From positions 1 to 6,885 of the forward strand of contig JBPCJT010000229.1 of NCBI GenBank assembly GCA_051005015.1: 6,885 bases of DNA, given 5' to 3'. Each line of letters starts with the position of its first letter. Position 1 is the stretch's first letter. This document shows, one piece after another, positions 6,465 through 6,885 of the stretch. Origin of the DNA: JACMME01 sp051005015. GTDB lineage: Bacteria; Gemmatimonadota; Gemmatimonadetes; Gemmatimonadales; Gemmatimonadaceae. The notes below the pieces were generated by a model that did no database searches, was not told where the DNA came from, and worked only from the letters and a program-made list of their open reading frames with translations. A program made the translations under genes and the position numbers.

Positions 6465-6885
6465 CCATCTGGCAGCCGATCGACTGCCATGCGCACACGA
6501 CGATGTCCGACGGATCACTGTCTGTTGGAAAGCTCGTGGAAACCGTTCTGGCGCGCGGAGTTCGTCCGAGCGTCGCCGACCACTGTTCTTCCGATGTCGC
6601 GTTCGCGGTAAAGACCGTGGACGAAGTGCGTGCCTACTTGGAGGAGCTGGAGGGTCATGACGTCGCTCGCGGGGCTGAATTCTGCTGGCATGACTCGCTC
6701 TGGCGGGAGCTGCCCGACGATCTGGTCTCGCGCTTCACCCACCGTCTCGGATCGTTGCACGCCGTTTTCCTGCCCGACGGCACGACCGTTCATGTCTTCA
6801 GCAAACGCCTGTCCGACGAGCTGACTGCCGATGCGTACATGGATATCCACCTCGACAATCTCGAGCGGTTCGCGCGCGAGATGAC
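6461..6885 (+). CDS. PHP-domain metal-dependent phosphoesterase, 3'-truncated by window edge
   Basis: The open frame starts at GTG 6461, overlapping the PBP1A stop (GTGA), and runs off the window after 141 codons. The N-terminus reads IDCHAHTTMSDGS (~7-19), the HxH metal-binding motif I and following SDG of the PHP (polymerase and histidinol phosphatase) family. ADHCSS (~40-45) matches the second motif, normally TDH. ARGAEF (~69-74) fits the metal-ligand Glu motif, and LGSLH (~96-100) fits the G-[ST]-x-H motif. PHP enzymes are trinuclear metal phosphatases or phosphodiesterases acting on histidinol phosphate, nucleotides or other small phosphoesters. The GSLH motif and later DAYMDIHLDNLERF stretch resemble stand-alone histidinol-phosphatase-like members, but the product's substrate cannot be assigned. 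No ribosome binding site is visible, so translation probably depends on coupling to the PBP1A gene. Confidence 0.85.
   Translation, partial: MTIWQPIDCHAHTTMSDGSLSVGKLVETVLARGVRPSVADHCSSDVAFAVKTVDEVRAYLEELEGHDVARGAEFCWHDSLWRELPDDLVSRFTHRLGSLHAVFLPDGTTVHVFSKRLSDELTADAYMDIHLDNLERFAREM

Noticed and set aside
6515..6850. 111-residue minus-strand frame at the right edge
   Set aside because: It is antisense to the PHP-domain frame, which shows the HxH and GSLH motifs.

Overview
The window is a gene-dense, GC-rich (about 60% by eye) stretch of bacterial chromosome. It carries four complete protein genes, one gene cut at each edge, and one real intergenic region. The organism is Gram-negative, because the first gene is an acyltransferase of the LpxL/HtrB lipid A type and a class A peptidoglycan synthase is also present. 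The gene set and the style of the PBP1A and PHP proteins remind me of Gemmatimonadota. That is a guess from recall and I could not test it.

Layout. (1) Positions 1-2816 form a tight plus-strand operon: the C-terminal ~264 residues of a lysophospholipid/lipid A acyltransferase, a DppC/OppC-type inner-membrane permease, and a class V PLP-dependent aminotransferase. Each downstream gene starts with GTG inside a GTGA overlap with the stop of the gene before it. (2) After a 7-bp gap, tyrS (tyrosyl-tRNA synthetase) is encoded convergently on the minus strand, 2824-4101. (3) Positions 4102-4232 are a 131-bp divergent intergenic region. It contains degenerate G-rich heptamers, a 12-bp imperfect inverted repeat and a run of eight C. 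(4) On the plus strand, 4233-6464 encodes a bifunctional PBP1A-type peptidoglycan synthase. It is followed by a PHP-domain metal-dependent phosphoesterase that starts at 6461, again with a GTGA overlap, and runs off the window.

Functionally, the first operon joins envelope lipid acylation to peptide-type import and a PLP enzyme that might process an amino compound. This link is inferred from gene order only. tyrS and the PBP1A gene are housekeeping genes that share one divergent control region. Nothing resembling a mobile element, CRISPR array, tRNA, rRNA or phage gene was seen. I did not find a convincing new biological system. The most unusual sequence is the repeat-rich divergent intergenic region.
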